Shown here in pieces: positions 23,031 through 33,918 of a stretch of DNA of 64,000 nucleotides (its first letter is position 1; the number at the start of each line of letters is the position of its first letter). The stretch is from positions 150,557,266-150,621,265 of the forward strand of contig CM061142.1 in the NCBI GenBank assembly GCA_030789695.1, in the 5' to 3' direction. The translations under genes were made by a program, and so were the position numbers. Below the pieces are notes generated by a model that worked only from the letters and a program-made list of their open reading frames with translations, did no database searches and was not told the DNA's origin. Source of the DNA: Scilla litardierei. Lineage: Eukaryota; Streptophyta; Magnoliopsida; Asparagales; Asparagaceae.

Positions 23031-23606
23031 TTTCTCTAATTGTAGAAGTTCTTCTTGTATGGCTTCAATCCATGCTTCATCTGCGAAAGCCTCATCTATC
23101 TTTTTGGGCTCAATGTTAGAAACAAAAGCAACATGTGACATGTGTTCTATTTATGATCTAGTTCTAACACCTGCATCAATATCACCAATAACTTGGGTGT
23201 GTGGGTGATGTGTAACTTCAAAAAAAGATTTCGGTAAAGAATTTGAAGTGTTTTCATTAGAAATAGGTGCAACATTAGTAATAGGTACGTTATCATCATC
23301 AATATTAATACGAGCATTATCGGAGAGAGATTCGTCAAATGTTACATGCATAGTTTCAACAATGGTTTCGGTATTTTTGTTGTAGATTCTATATGCTTTA
23401 CTATGCAAAGAGTAACCGATAAATATGTCTTCATCCTCTTTGGAGTCAAATTTATCTAGGTTGTCTTTGGTGTTCAGAATATATCATTTACAACTAAAAA
23501 CTTTGAAATAAGATACTTTCGGAATTCGTTGGAGCAATAATTCATAAGGAGTCTTTTCAAAAATGTTTTCTTATTAAAACTTTGTTTTGAATATAGCACG
23601 CGGTTG
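23031..23606 (-). pseudogene. Copia integrase C-terminal region and linker
   Basis: Frames 23408-23151 and neighbours carry SKAYRIYNKNTETIVETMHV and TFDESLSD, the usual C-terminal integrase signature of Copia elements, followed by a low-conservation acidic linker to the reverse transcriptase. Stops and frame shifts interrupt it, for example around 23490 and 23575. Confidence 0.8.
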
Positions 23607-24505
23607 CTACAGCTTCCGCCCAAAAATATTTTGGAAGGTTGCTTTCACACAACACTGTCGTGCACACTCTTGGAGTGTTCTATTTTTCCTTTCAACTACC
23701 CCATTTTGAGGAGCAGCTCTAGGAAAAGCAAAAGTATGAGAGATGCCAAATTTTTCACAAAATCTTTTGAAATGTTCGTTTTTAAATTCCGCGATCACTT
23801 CTTAAAGAAATAACTTTCAATGAGTATAATCGTTCAATTCTTTTGAAAAATGTTTTAAACTCACGAAAGGCATGATTCTTATGAACTAAGAATAATACCC
23901 ACGTGTATTGTTTGAAATCATCAACTATGACAAATACGTATTTAGAGTCATAAAGAGATGGAGTTCTAGTCGGGCCAAACAAGTCCATATGGAGTAGTTC
24001 AAGTGGCTTATTCGAACTGAGAGCTCCAATACTCTTAAATGTACTTTTATGCATTTTTTCCAAATTGACATGAGTCACACATTTTATTTAATTTAAAATT
24101 CAATTTTGGAAGTCCAAGCACCAACTCTTTCCTAGATATCTTACTCATGTTTTTTATGTTTATATGACCAAAACGTCTGTGCCATAGCAACGGCTCATTT
24201 GTTGAAACGATCAAGCAAACATTTGAATCATAATCATTTAATCTAAGCAGATAAATATTTTCTACTCGCTTATCTTTAACAAGAATGGTTTTCATATCTT
24301 TATCATAAACTAAGCTAGCATCAAGAGTAAAAATAACTTTCAAACCTTTATCGCATAATTGGCTTATGCTTACCAAGTTGTGCTTTAGCCAACTTACCAA
24401 GACGACATCTTTGATGAGTAGCTTCGAAAGATTGCCGATGTTACCTATGCCGATAATTTTACCTTTCTTATTGTCGCCAAAGGTTACGGTTCCTCCATCG
24501 TACAT
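23607..24505 (-). pseudogene. Copia GAG-pre-integrase and integrase core
   Basis: Frame 24505-24047 ends with LLWHRRFGHINIKNM and CDSCQFGKNA, the HHCC zinc-binding domain. Frame 24078-23782 has LLHMDLFGPTRTPSL with the first catalytic Asp, and ends at SLRSDRG with the second Asp. Frame 23798-23607 has FCEKFGISHTFAFPR and PQNGVVERKNRTLQE with the catalytic Glu. The DDE set is therefore present but spread over three frames, so the gene is broken. Confidence 0.9.
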
Positions 24506-24508
24506 TTT

Positions 24509-25006
24509 TTAAGAACTAAGCAATTTGGCTTTCCATGTCATGTGTGCGGAGCATCCGCTATCCATTATCCACATGTCCCCATTTTTGTCGTCTTGACAAG
24601 CCATCATGCATATTTCTTCTCCAAACTCTTCATCATTAGATTTGATTGTTTCCATGGGTAATTGAATCAAATTTGAATTAGGTCCGAATCTTTCGTCCAA
24701 TATGTTGAGGATTTCGTGTGCAGTATCTGCCTCTTCTACAAGATCTAACATCTTATCTGTTAAACCAATGTAAATTAGATGTATTACCTTTATGTTTCTG
24801 AAGTAGGCTTCTTCTTGATCCGGATTCCATTGAGTTTGCAGCATGGTTGGAATCTCATATGGTTCTCTAAGAAATCTCCTGTACTTTAGATCTTGTGCCT
24901 CCAGGAAGATCTCCAGTCTTCTTCTACATTGAGAATAGAAGTTGCCGTCGAAGATGGGTGGTTTATGAATACTGTACTCGGGAGGATAGAATGTTGTTGA
25001 TGCCAT
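24509..25006 (-). pseudogene. Copia gag fused to protease start by internal deletion
   Basis: The frame starts with MASTTFYPPEYSIHKPP, a SIRE-like gag start just downstream of the primer-binding site. Gag-type sequence runs to about residue 125 (DERFGPNSNLIQLPMETIKS) and then continues directly into the protease site region GDMWIMDSGCSAHMTW with its DSG catalytic motif. The rest of gag, including the CCHC zinc knuckle, is missing, so an in-frame deletion joined gag to protease. Only 165 codons remain. Confidence 0.88.
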
Positions 25007-25019
25007 CTCCTTTGACCTT

Positions 25020-25031
25020 GCTCTGATACCA
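25020..25031 (-). other. Primer-binding site of the Copia element
   Basis: The minus strand reads TGGTATCAGAGC, complementary to the 3' end of initiator tRNA-Met, two bases from the LTR end. Confidence 0.9.
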
Positions 25032-25424
25032 AGTGTTGGATACTATGGGTGGCAAACAACACTAGAAGGGGGGTGTTGAATAGTGTTGTGCAAATAGTAA
25101 ACTTTTTCGTTCGTTAATAATAGCACAAATAAAAACCTTCTAATGTTGCTGAAGAAACCAAGTAGAGTAATCTACGCTTGGTTCTTAATGACATGCGTTT
25201 ATATTTTATATATTCACGCACGTCTTCTCCGTCATTTTTCGTTGTTTCGTATCTGTTCCTTTGTGTTTTGTAGTTCCTTTTCACTTTCCTTGTGTTTGTG
25301 TTCATTTGCACGACATTGGTAGCACAGGGGACATTTAGGGCCAACATCATGAGTCCTCAGAGCAATGGGAGGTGTCGCACGAGACCCCGAGAGCCATTCG
25401 TCAAGAAAAACCATGTATCAGCTC

Positions 25425-25712
25425 TCAACCGATTGGTAGAATAGCCAACCGATCGGTTCATGCGACTGTATCAGTCCTGAGGAAGAGACAGATCCACCCG
25501 ATTGGGTCAGTGATCGGGTGGATGTAAAACAGAACGTAGCTGTGAAGCCCAAAGCTCACCCGATCGGTTGACTTGTCAACCGATCGGGTCACCTGTAGCT
25601 GCTATTTCCCAAGCTCGAGAAATCAAAGACTCACCCGATCAGTTCAGCAATCGGGTGAGATTTATCAGAGCCGAAGACTAATTTTTCCGTCGTCTCACCC
25701 GATCGGGTGAAT
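25425..25712. promoter_or_regulatory. Cluster of CCGATCGG palindromes upstream of solo-LTR TATA
   Basis: Perfect palindromes include AACCGATCGGTT (25447-25458) and TCACCCGATCGGGTGA (25695-25710). At 25558-25589 the arms ACCCGATCGGTTGAC and GTCAACCGATCGGGT form a perfect 15+15 inverted repeat around TT, with TTGAC W-box cores facing each other. Further degenerate copies fill the interval, which ends about 50 bp before the TATA box. Confidence 0.8.
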
Positions 25713-25762
25713 GTCTATTTTTGTCTTCTTCTGGGAATATTCCCTGACATCTTGCCCACTTG

Positions 25763-25769
25763 TATAAAT
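25763..25769 (+). promoter_or_regulatory. TATA box of the solo LTR
   Basis: tataaat lies in 'cttgtataaatggagc', about 50 bp downstream of the last palindrome. Confidence 0.55.
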
Positions 25770-28295
25770 GGAGCTAGGTTTTTCGAGAAACGAGGATCCC
25801 CATTTTAAGATGTTTTAGGGATTTTTGGCTGCTTTGAATTAAACTCTAATTGTAAGTTCTTTGATCGTTCTTATATTTTGATATTGCGTTTATACTTCTA
25901 TTTGATAAAAAAACTATCGCATGATTTCCATTTTTATGGCTATATCCTGTTTTATTGCATTTCATACCATGTATAGTGAGTAGTTCTTCAATCTGGGACA
26001 TTGGTGGAAGCCCCTTCGTGGGTTCTTCCTAGAACGGCCATATGACTTGGGATCCGATTGGATCTAGGGATTTTGATGGTTACACGAGGGCGTTTCATTG
26101 TCATCGGTGGGAGAAAGACCGCCTTTGATCGTCGGGCCAGGAGGAAATAAAACGGGAGTTTGATTATCTAGCCACAGTTCACCCCCTAGCGTAGACATGA
26201 GTCCTTGCACGTGGGAACGGATTGTATGAAATATCGGGAGCAATCGTTGCGAGCTTAGTGCTCTCGGCGTCGGGCGGTGTTGGACATGGAAATGCCCACA
26301 GTCCAAACCCAGGTAGACCTAGCGTATCATCCTGGGCATCGACCGGAATATCGGGCCCATGGGACGCTAGGTACCACTATTAGAGGCAATGTCTCATCGC
26401 TAAACCCTAGCATTCGACCACATTCGTATCCTTAAGTCGTAATTGTGATAACCCATGATTAGGACGGAAGCCAAAGTCCTAGGTTACCTTTTTACCACTT
26501 ACATCTTTCTCATTAGTTTACTATCGTGACACCCAACCAGAGAATAGGCTAGCTCATCCACCGGGTGATCCGGTTCCCGAATGTTTACGAGTACAACACA
26601 CGCCTCCTCGTGATCGACCCCCAAGCCACACTTCGACACCGTGCGCTTGCGGTTTACAAATTCTAATTCTAGTATCACCGTCCCGATTTGCATGCCAAAC
26701 GAACATCATGTCACTTAATCAACAAGTTAATCTTAACAGGAAAGTTACGTGCAAGTTAAGATTACAAACAGATAATCTTTACACGCAAATAGATCTTTAC
26801 ACAGTAGAAATAAATAAATGAACTTTGCAATAATATAAGGAATAAATAACAAAGATACAAATGTTAGCAAATGAAATAAAATTCTTGTTCAACAAAGATA
26901 AACAATCACAGAAGAGACAAACGCAGAGACAAACGATTTTTATCTTGGTTCCCCACAACTTGGGTACGTCCAGTCCCCGACCAGTCCGGTACGAGATTTA
27001 ATCCACTATTGCATTACCATTACAATTACCTAACTTTACTTGTTAGGATTTTCCGATGATCTAGCGTTGACCAGGATTTCCAACCACTTAGACTTGTCTA
27101 GGATTTTCTCGTCCCTTACAACAAAGGGGAATCCACAAATAAAACAAAGTTTCCAACTCACCACAATAATTGGTGGAGATTGGATTACACCCAAAATTCT
27201 ATAGCCAAAGTAAATATAACAATTGTGCGTTACGTGGCTAAAAGAATTTAAATATATCTTTTAGATCACATAATGAATTTGATTTTATTCGTTGTGATCT
27301 TAGATATATAGCTTTTCAAAATCCTTTTAATAGATGAAAAATTGAAAAACAAGGATTTAAAAAAACTTTTAAAAATAGCCAAAATAAATATGCAGATCTC
27401 AAAATAATATCAGAAAAATAAGAGTTGAGATCAGAGAATATAAAGCAGAAATTGGCTATTGGCGTTGAGAGCGAATGAGAGCAATGCGATCAGAATTTTG
27501 CACAAGGAATAGAGAGATTAGATTAGTATGTAGAATGATCTCAATGAGGGCTCTATTTATAGAGTTTCATAAGAATTTTGAATTTCAAAAAGAATTGACT
27601 TTCAGTCCGAATAGATAAGGAAGTGGAGTGAAATCAGGAAGCAGATTCGTTAAAGAAAAATGACAGCTGGTAGTCGACTCCGTAGGGGTGGTAGCCAACT
27701 CCCAAATAATTTCAGTAGAAATTCTGCTTCCAGCTGGCAGTCGACTCCCACCTCTAGTTGTCGACTCGCAGAGCAGTTTTCACTGAAACTCAGCTAGCAA
27801 AGATGTAATCAATCCCGGGGTGTTTGTAGGTTGACTATTAAGATATAGAATAGCTAGCAAATGCTCTCAAGAGTTTTTAAAAGATTTGAAAACATTTAAA
27901 AACATTTTGCTTCGAAATCATTTTGTGTGTGTGCAATTTTTACTTTGGCTTTAACATAGTTCCTAAGAAACAAAACTCACACACCTAGACTAAGACGAGT
28001 CTTCAAGAAGCTGACAGATGATTAAAGTGAATGCACGCTTCTCTTGAATTTGAGCCTCTTCTTCATTAAGCTTGGACACTTGCAAGAGCTTCATCATTGA
28101 GCTATACTTGTGCTTGATGTAGAGCTTGCAGATTCGTCTTCGTCTTCCGAGTGTGGTTGAGCTTCTTCGGAATATACGTAAAAGCTATTGTTCGTACAAC
28201 CTGCACACTTACGTTATAGTGTAATTAGTACACTAACATCATTTGGTGTGCTCATCATCAAAACCTACTTAGGGGTGGGATTCGATTTCCCATCA

Positions 28296-28300
28296 CTATG
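28296..28300. repeat. Target-site duplication CTATG, right copy
   Basis: Exact match to 19630-19634. LINE ORF1 resumes immediately afterwards. Confidence 0.95.
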
Positions 28301-29514
28301 ATCAAGGGAGATGGATCGGTTATTGCAAGAATCCCAGGATCCCTATTGGAGCGTGGGGATGAAAAATGGAAACACACCCTAGTAGGTTACATGCTAGGGG
28401 ATGTTCCCTATTATGGGTAGGTTAGATCGTGGATGGAGAGGTTGTGGAACCTCAAAAAAGGAGTTCAAATCTATAGTAGGGAAAGTGGATTTTTCTACTT
28501 TAGATTTGAGTGTAAAGACGAATGTGAGAGGATATTACATGGTGGCCCTTGGCTATTTGATGGGAGATTAGTTGTGCTCTAATGTTGGAGTTAAACTCTT
28601 CATCACGATAGGGATATCTTATCCTCTGCACCAGTGTGGGTTCGGTTTCATGGAGTCACGTTGAGCATGTGGAACCAAGATATCCTGCACATCATAGCAT
28701 CAGTTATTGGCACACCGTTGTGTCTAGATCGTGCGACTACAAACTTGGAGAGGCTGACCTATGCTAGATGTTTAGTAGAAGTTGAGCAAAGAAGTCTCTG
28801 TCTACATATGTGGTTATTGACTTGGATGATGGAACTATAATAAAAATTGGAGCAAAGTTTGAAGGAGAACCCCATCGTTGCAGTCACTGCATTTGTTTCG
28901 GACATTCTGATATTCAATGCCTAGCTCTTGCAAAGCTCCCTTCAATCCAAGATGAAGGCCAAGAGGGTGGCCATCAGAAATCTACAGGTGCTCAGGAGAT
29001 TGAGTCCGGCTTTGTGATTGATCAGGCGGATGTGGAGGTCAGGGTTGCGCCAAAACAAATGCAAGGGGTGAGAAAGTAGAAGTAGCGGAGGGGGAAAAGC
29101 AGGATGGGATCAAAATGAGGGAGGAATTAAACAAAATTGATGCTGGGTCTGGGGATTTGGGAGGATTGCAAAATGATGATAACAAATCATCCCTGGGAAA
29201 AGAAACTAAGGTTATACCATCAGATTTCGGAAAAAAATGATCTCAATGGGCCTATAAATGAGGAGGAAGGGGCTGTGCGAATGGAAGAAATCAGTAGGGA
29301 CGCAAGGGGGCAATATGCGGAAAATGCTAAAGGGCGACCTGATGCCCAGGAGCAGGAAGTAAGCCTAACAGACCCAAACAATGCTTCAGAGGACCCGATC
29401 AATGCTCCAGGTGATCCTAAAATAGCTAGATCAATGTCGTCTTTGCTGAATGATACTCTGGACAAAGATATTGACAAAATCCCTGAGAGCCTCACCTATC
29501 CAAATCCTGACTAG
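28301..29514 (+). pseudogene. LINE ORF1, DUF4283 and zinc-knuckle part
   Basis: The first part reads VIARIPGSLLERGDEKW, then VQIYSRESGFFYFRFE, ILHGGPWLFDGRLVV and APVWVRFHGVTLSMWN, the DUF4283 signature of plant LINE ORF1 RNA-binding proteins. After a frameshift near 28810 it continues to a CX2CX4HX4C knuckle (CSHCICFGHSDIQC, near 28880-28920). A stop follows at 29077. The same frame then runs on as an acidic, low-complexity tail to 29514. Stops at GYMLGDVPYYG and elsewhere disable it. Confidence 0.85.
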
Positions 29515-29663
29515 GAAAGTGAGCATGAAGCATTGAAAAGCAAAGCTGAGGGTGAGAAAGTTCAAAAAAAGACCGCTGTCCAACCCACTTCTGTGGCAAA
29601 CACAAGGAAGAGCACAAGGCTAAAAGAGGGCGGAATTGTGCGCCAACAATCAAACCTTTATCA

Positions 29664-30425
29664 ATGATAGTTTTCATCTGGAATACAGGTGGCCTCAATA
29701 ATTTGGTGAGTCGTAGAGATCTTAGAGATAGACTGAAAGTTTTGAAACCATCGGCAGTTGTTCTTCTGGAGACAAAGCTGAGATCAGGTACCATTTGACA
29801 AAATCCTGTATTCACAAACACTGGAGGATGATACCTAACTTCTCTACTCATAGAGGAGGACGTATTTTTCTTGGATTTGATCCATTCGTCGGCAAGCAAG
29901 GTTGTTGTCTTTCTCTGCACAAAACATCTCTGCTTGATGCTATAATGCACGGGAGGGGGGGTTCTCACTAGTGCTGACGGCAGTATATGCTGCAAATACT
30001 AGTATAGAGAGAAGGCAGCTGTGGCAACAGTTGAGTATGGATGCCGTAAATATAACGAATGAAGCTTGGCTAATAGGGGGATTTTAATTGTGTTCTTTAT
30101 ACCAAAGAAAATGTGGGAGGGAAAAAATTGGACACAGGTATGGTTGAAGAGTTCAACGATTGCATTAGCAATTGTTCCCTCTAAGAACTTAAGAGCATAG
30201 GGTCTCAGCTCAGTTAGTGCCACAATCAGCTAGGAAGAGGACGTATTGTAGCTCAGCTCGATCGGGTCTTCTGCAATACTGACTGGATCACCAAACTTCT
30301 GGAATCATTTGTCGAATATTTGGATACCCATACGAGTGATCACTCCCCCATGGTGATCAACCTTCACTCCCAGGTACCTTCCAACCCCAAACCTTTTCAG
30401 TTCTTCAATCATTGGTTAAGCTGGG
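29664..30425 (+). pseudogene. LINE ORF2, endonuclease domain
   Basis: ORF2 opens MIVFIWNTGGLNNLVSRRDL and continues AVVLLETKLRS, the AP-endonuclease start with the catalytic Asn and Glu positions. After a decayed middle, the end shows IVAQLDRVFCNTDW and THTSDHSPMVINLHS with the SDH catalytic motif, then PKPFQFFNHWLSW. Several stops and frame changes intervene. The domain nicks the target DNA in active LINEs. Confidence 0.85.
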
Positions 30426-32188
30426 TAGGATTCAAAGAACTCATTAAGGCAAATTGGAACTAATATATATTTGGTTCCCCAATGTTCTGCATCATCCAAA
30501 AGTTGAAGCGCCTGACGCCAGAGCTTCGAGAATAGGCCCGTACAAAACCTGTCGAGAAAACTATCCCCAGGTGCCGAAAGCTGCTTGAGGAGATCCATGC
30601 TTGGTCGGATATTAACCAGGATTGTGAACTGCAGCAAAGGGAGAAGCATCTCTCTAATGAATTAGCATATATCATGGGGCTGGAGGAGGAAATGTATCGT
30701 CAAAAGAGCCGTCAGAATTGGTTGAGTTTGGGAGACAAAATCACAAAAAGTTTTTACGCTGCTATGAAAACTAGGCAAGGGCACAATAATCTTGGGCATC
30801 TTGTGGATGCAAATGGGGTTCAAAATAGATCGTATGATGAATTGAATATTGAAGCTTCCAGATTCTATGAAGAGTTATACAACCAGATTCATTACTGGAG
30901 AGTCTTTCCAAACCTGGTCCCAAAGTGCAAAGTTACTAATGAGGCATTGGTATGGCTTGAAAGAAGGGTTTGAAAAGAGGAAATCAAAGAAACTGTATTT
31001 CAAATTGGAGTTGATAAAGCTCCTAGGCCAGATGGATATAATGGATTCTTCTACCACTACAATTGGAATCTGATTGGAGATGATGTTACAGCGTCAGTCA
31101 AACCTTCTTCAGATCAGGTACCCTCCTGCGCCAAATCAACCACACCTTCCTCCATTGGTGCCTAAGAATTCAAATGCTACAGGGCTATGTGATTACAGGG
31201 CTATTACCTGCTGCAACATGCTTTATAAGATTATCAGCAAGGTGTTATGCAACAGGCTAAAAGTGGTTATTCATAAGCTCATCTCCCCACACCAAGCGTC
31301 TTTCCTCAAGGGAAGACTTCTCTTAGACTGCACTCATGGCCCATGAACAGATTCGAGATTTTACCAACTCTATGGGGGCCAGAGCCTGCCTAAATCTAGA
31401 CTTGAGGAAATCATTTGACAGCATCAATCAGGAATTTATATATTTCATCATGCATCAATTTGGGTTTGCTTGAACCTTCATCAATTGGATCAAAGAATGC
31501 ATCTCATCACCTACCTTCTCTGTCATGTTAAATGGGACCCCAGTGGGGCACTTTGAGGGCAACAGAGGCCTGAGACATGGAGATACCCTCTCTCCCTATC
31601 TTTTTTATAGTAATGGAAGCTTTCTCTTTGCTTGGTTCTAAGGCTATCACCTCTCGTACCATTCACCCCATGAGACGTGCAAGTTCTATTTCCCACCTCT
31701 TGTTTGTTGATGATCTCCTAATTTTTTGTTGAGCTAACCACCACTCATTATCTGGCATCAAATCTTTGCTCAAAGAATTTACAAATTACATAGGGCTTCA
31801 AATAAATTGGGATTAATGTGCAGCTATTTTTAGCAAGGAGACAAAAAACCCGTCGACTTTAGCAGAATGTTTGGGAATTAAATTGGCTACAACCATTACC
31901 ACCTACATCGGTTTGCCTCTATCCTCTAAATATCCAAAGTCACATATGTACATCAAATTGGTAGACAAGTGCAAAAAGAGGCTCATGGGCTGGACCTCAA
32001 CCATGCTCTCCATATCAGGTCGAATTGAGTTGGTAAGAACTGTTATTTATGGCATGGTATATTTTTGGGTGCAAGCTTTTCGTATACCTCCCTCCATTTT
32101 GCACATCATTACATCTTCCTGCAGAAAATTTATATGGGGGAATGCCTGCACGTGGGCTTGGAAGGACGTATGTGCTGTTCTGAGAGGA
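30426..32188 (+). pseudogene. LINE ORF2, reverse transcriptase (truncated)
   Basis: Linker residues (QKSRQNWLSLGDKITKSFYA, 30700-30760) lead into the RT: LVPKNSNATGLCDYRAITC, LISPHQASFLKGRLLLD, ACLNLDLRKSFDSINQEF with the first catalytic Asp region, GNRGLRHGDTLSPYLF, then LLFVDDLLIFC carrying the catalytic DD (about 31703-31735). The thumb follows at 31871-32160 (KLVDKCKKRLMGWTSTMLS, GRIELVRTVIYGM, RKFIWGNA). Frameshifts and stops are numerous. The frame ends at the Athila-like LTR boundary near 32188, so the RNase H and 3' end are missing here. Confidence 0.88.
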
Positions 32189-33918
32189 TGCGCACCCCTG
32201 ACGCACCCGAAACCTACACCTAGCTTCCACCGTGCGGTGTCACGATCGCCAGGCATGGTATGGCCCCTAGATGTCAATTCCGGGCTCTATCCGCATGCGG
32301 ACGATGTCAAATTATAGTATAAATGATGTCGAATCCCACAAGGACGGTGATAGTGTAATTGAGTTCTCAGCTTACTTTTATATCTCGAAGTGAGATAGCT
32401 ATCAGGTTGAGAGAATTGGTTTTGGTATCATTCTTGATTTAATAATAAAAAGGACTAGGGCGTTAGGGATCACCGCTAAGACCGTCGGGGATCGACGTTG
32501 GAATAGAATCCTTATGTTGCATTAGGGTTAGGGGATTAATCTCCCAATTCGTACCACTCTCGTGGGTTAGAATTGCAAGGTATTTCGGTGGCTCTCAATG
32601 ACACAATAGCGGTAGCCGCCAACATAGCATTATAGTTCATTGGGGATCCCCTCAAGGCATGAGCCGTGCATGGTCACGAGCCTTGAATGGATCCACCGAT
32701 TTCCCTATTCGAATCCTAGGGATACCCCTTTAGTACATCAATTTCACATATCGTGGGCATAATCTCAGTATGGGTTATCCTAGGGATTCGGTAGGATCGA
32801 CCGAAATACTCCCCTATATTCCTAATTCAACATATAGATCCAGATCTACGTCTTTCCCCTAGCGTCTTAGGGCTAATCCATCAACCCTAGAAAAGAATAC
32901 TCACTCATGACGTTATCGACGAATAAAAACACAATTTTTCGGAGAGAAAACATCATGGCAAATTGATAGAAAATAGATTGAAAAACTTACAGCGAGTAAT
33001 AGATCTCAAAGAAAAACCAAGATTCCAAGAACGCGAGAATAGCAAACAAACTTCCAATAAATTTCGATCTAATAATCTTTAAAAAGGTAATCTAGATTTA
33101 ACAAGTTTTTCCCTCTAATCTCCTCTCCAAAATTAATTCAAAAAAACTCAGAAAATGAATCACCACCAACGCTGTCGCAGCTTCCCTCACTTCACTCCCC
33201 CAAACATGCAACAATTGCTCCCAAAATCTTTCCAAAAATGGCCTTCAGCATCGTCGACCGAGTGGGTAACTCGGTCGAGCAGTGGGTTGCTCGGTCGGTC
33301 GCTTGGTCCAAGCATATGTACTACTCAACCGAGCATGACAGTAAATCGCGCTCCTCCAAAATCATCACTCTGTCTGCACGGGCCGAGTCAGCTCTGCTCG
33401 ATCGAGCAGATATCTGACTCGGTCGCTGAAGAAGCTGCTCGGGTCGTGCAAGAGGCTACTTCATCTTGGAAGGTTGGCGCTGCTCGACCGAGCACATAGG
33501 TGCTCGGTCCGAGCAATCCGTGTAGTAGTCGCTTCTTCTCCATTTGCATCTGCTCGACCGAGCAGCTGCTCTGCTCGGTCGAGTCGCCTGGGAAACTCTT
33601 TCTAAATCTTCTGGATCTTTGGGAGCTTCTAGAGCTCCTCCGCGCCTCTCGTTCTCTCCTCCACTCCTCCCATGGCTCTCAAAACTCGGTGAACTCCTGT
33701 AGATCTTCGCCAACGAGCTCACGGTCGCGTCAGATGTGTCCATATCCAAATCGGGTCCCAAATCGCTCCAAAATTCCTGAAAATTCATAAAACACTACGA
33801 AACTCGAATATAACGTTAGAAATGCGATATCGTAGGAAAATACGGGATTTGAATTCGAAAATGGCATGGAATGCGATGTCATGATGCTATGAAAAAGATA
33901 TAAAATATGGACACATCA
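32189..33918 (-). repeat. LTR of the Athila-like element
   Basis: The 3918 side is firm: 'atggacacatca' followed by the polypurine tract. The LINE side is estimated: LINE-like sequence fades between 32165 and 32200, and a TG at 32189 ('tgcgcacccctgacgcacc') is the best start. No second copy in the window allows confirmation. The phrase 'gaatcccacaaggacggtga' near 32330 is typical of this lineage. Confidence 0.7.
33252..33585. promoter_or_regulatory. Cluster of CTCGGTCGAG palindromes in Athila-like LTR
   Basis: About eleven variants of TGCTCGGTCGAGCA / TGCTCGACCGAGCA are packed into 330 bp. TCTGCTCGATCGAGCAGA (33393-33410) is a perfect 18-bp palindrome. TGCTCGGTCCGAGCA (33501-33515) is perfect around a single central T. 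The flanks are not GC-rich. Confidence 0.8.

Larger units (their letters stand above)
25189..26713 (+). mobile_element. Solo LTR of an unrelated retrotransposon
   Basis: The 1525-bp insert starts TGACATG and ends CATGTCA. It is flanked by perfect CTTAA duplications at 25184-25188 and 26714-26718, and its removal restores continuity with the other Copia LTR. It contains no coding domain. A TATA box (tataaat, 25763-25769) indicates plus-strand orientation. Such structures arise by recombination between the two LTRs of a full element. The superfamily is not determinable from this sequence alone; Gypsy is plausible. Confidence 0.9.
19635..28295 (-). mobile_element. Copia LTR retrotransposon, SIRE/Maximus-like, inserted in LINE
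   Basis: LTRs at 19635-21347 and 25034-28295 both start TGTTGGAT and end CCCATCA, and perfect 5-bp duplications flank the element. The primer-binding site (gctctgatacca, 25020-25031) is complementary to initiator tRNA-Met on the minus strand. The polypurine tract (21348-21361) is of the AAAAAGGGGGAGAG type, following 'gtcatcatc', typical of SIRE-like Copia. The internal region is only 3.7 kb, with a shortened gag, broken pol and no envelope-like ORF. It is therefore a defective copy. Confidence 0.93.
25034..28295 (-). repeat. Copia right LTR, interrupted by a solo LTR
   Basis: This is the same LTR as 19635-21347. The insert at 25189-26713 plus one CTTAA copy accounts for the extra length, leaving about 1.73 kb. 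Many substitutions separate the two LTRs, so the Copia insertion is not recent. Confidence 0.93.
19142..32188 (+). mobile_element. L1-type LINE, interrupted and truncated
   Basis: ORF1 starts at 19167, is split by a Copia element (19635-28295) and resumes at 28301 in the same reading frame, which confirms the junction. ORF2 (endonuclease, reverse transcriptase) runs from 29664 until an Athila-like LTR cuts it at about 32188. The 3' end, poly(A) tail and target duplication are therefore not visible. Several stops and frameshifts show it is inactive. Confidence 0.85.

Noticed and set aside
25114..26693. Short frames inside the solo LTR
   Set aside because: No domain; inside a defined noncoding LTR.
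29220..29995. Minus-strand frames (91 and 167 codons) opposite LINE ORF1/ORF2
   Set aside because: They are antisense to recognisable LINE protein sequence.
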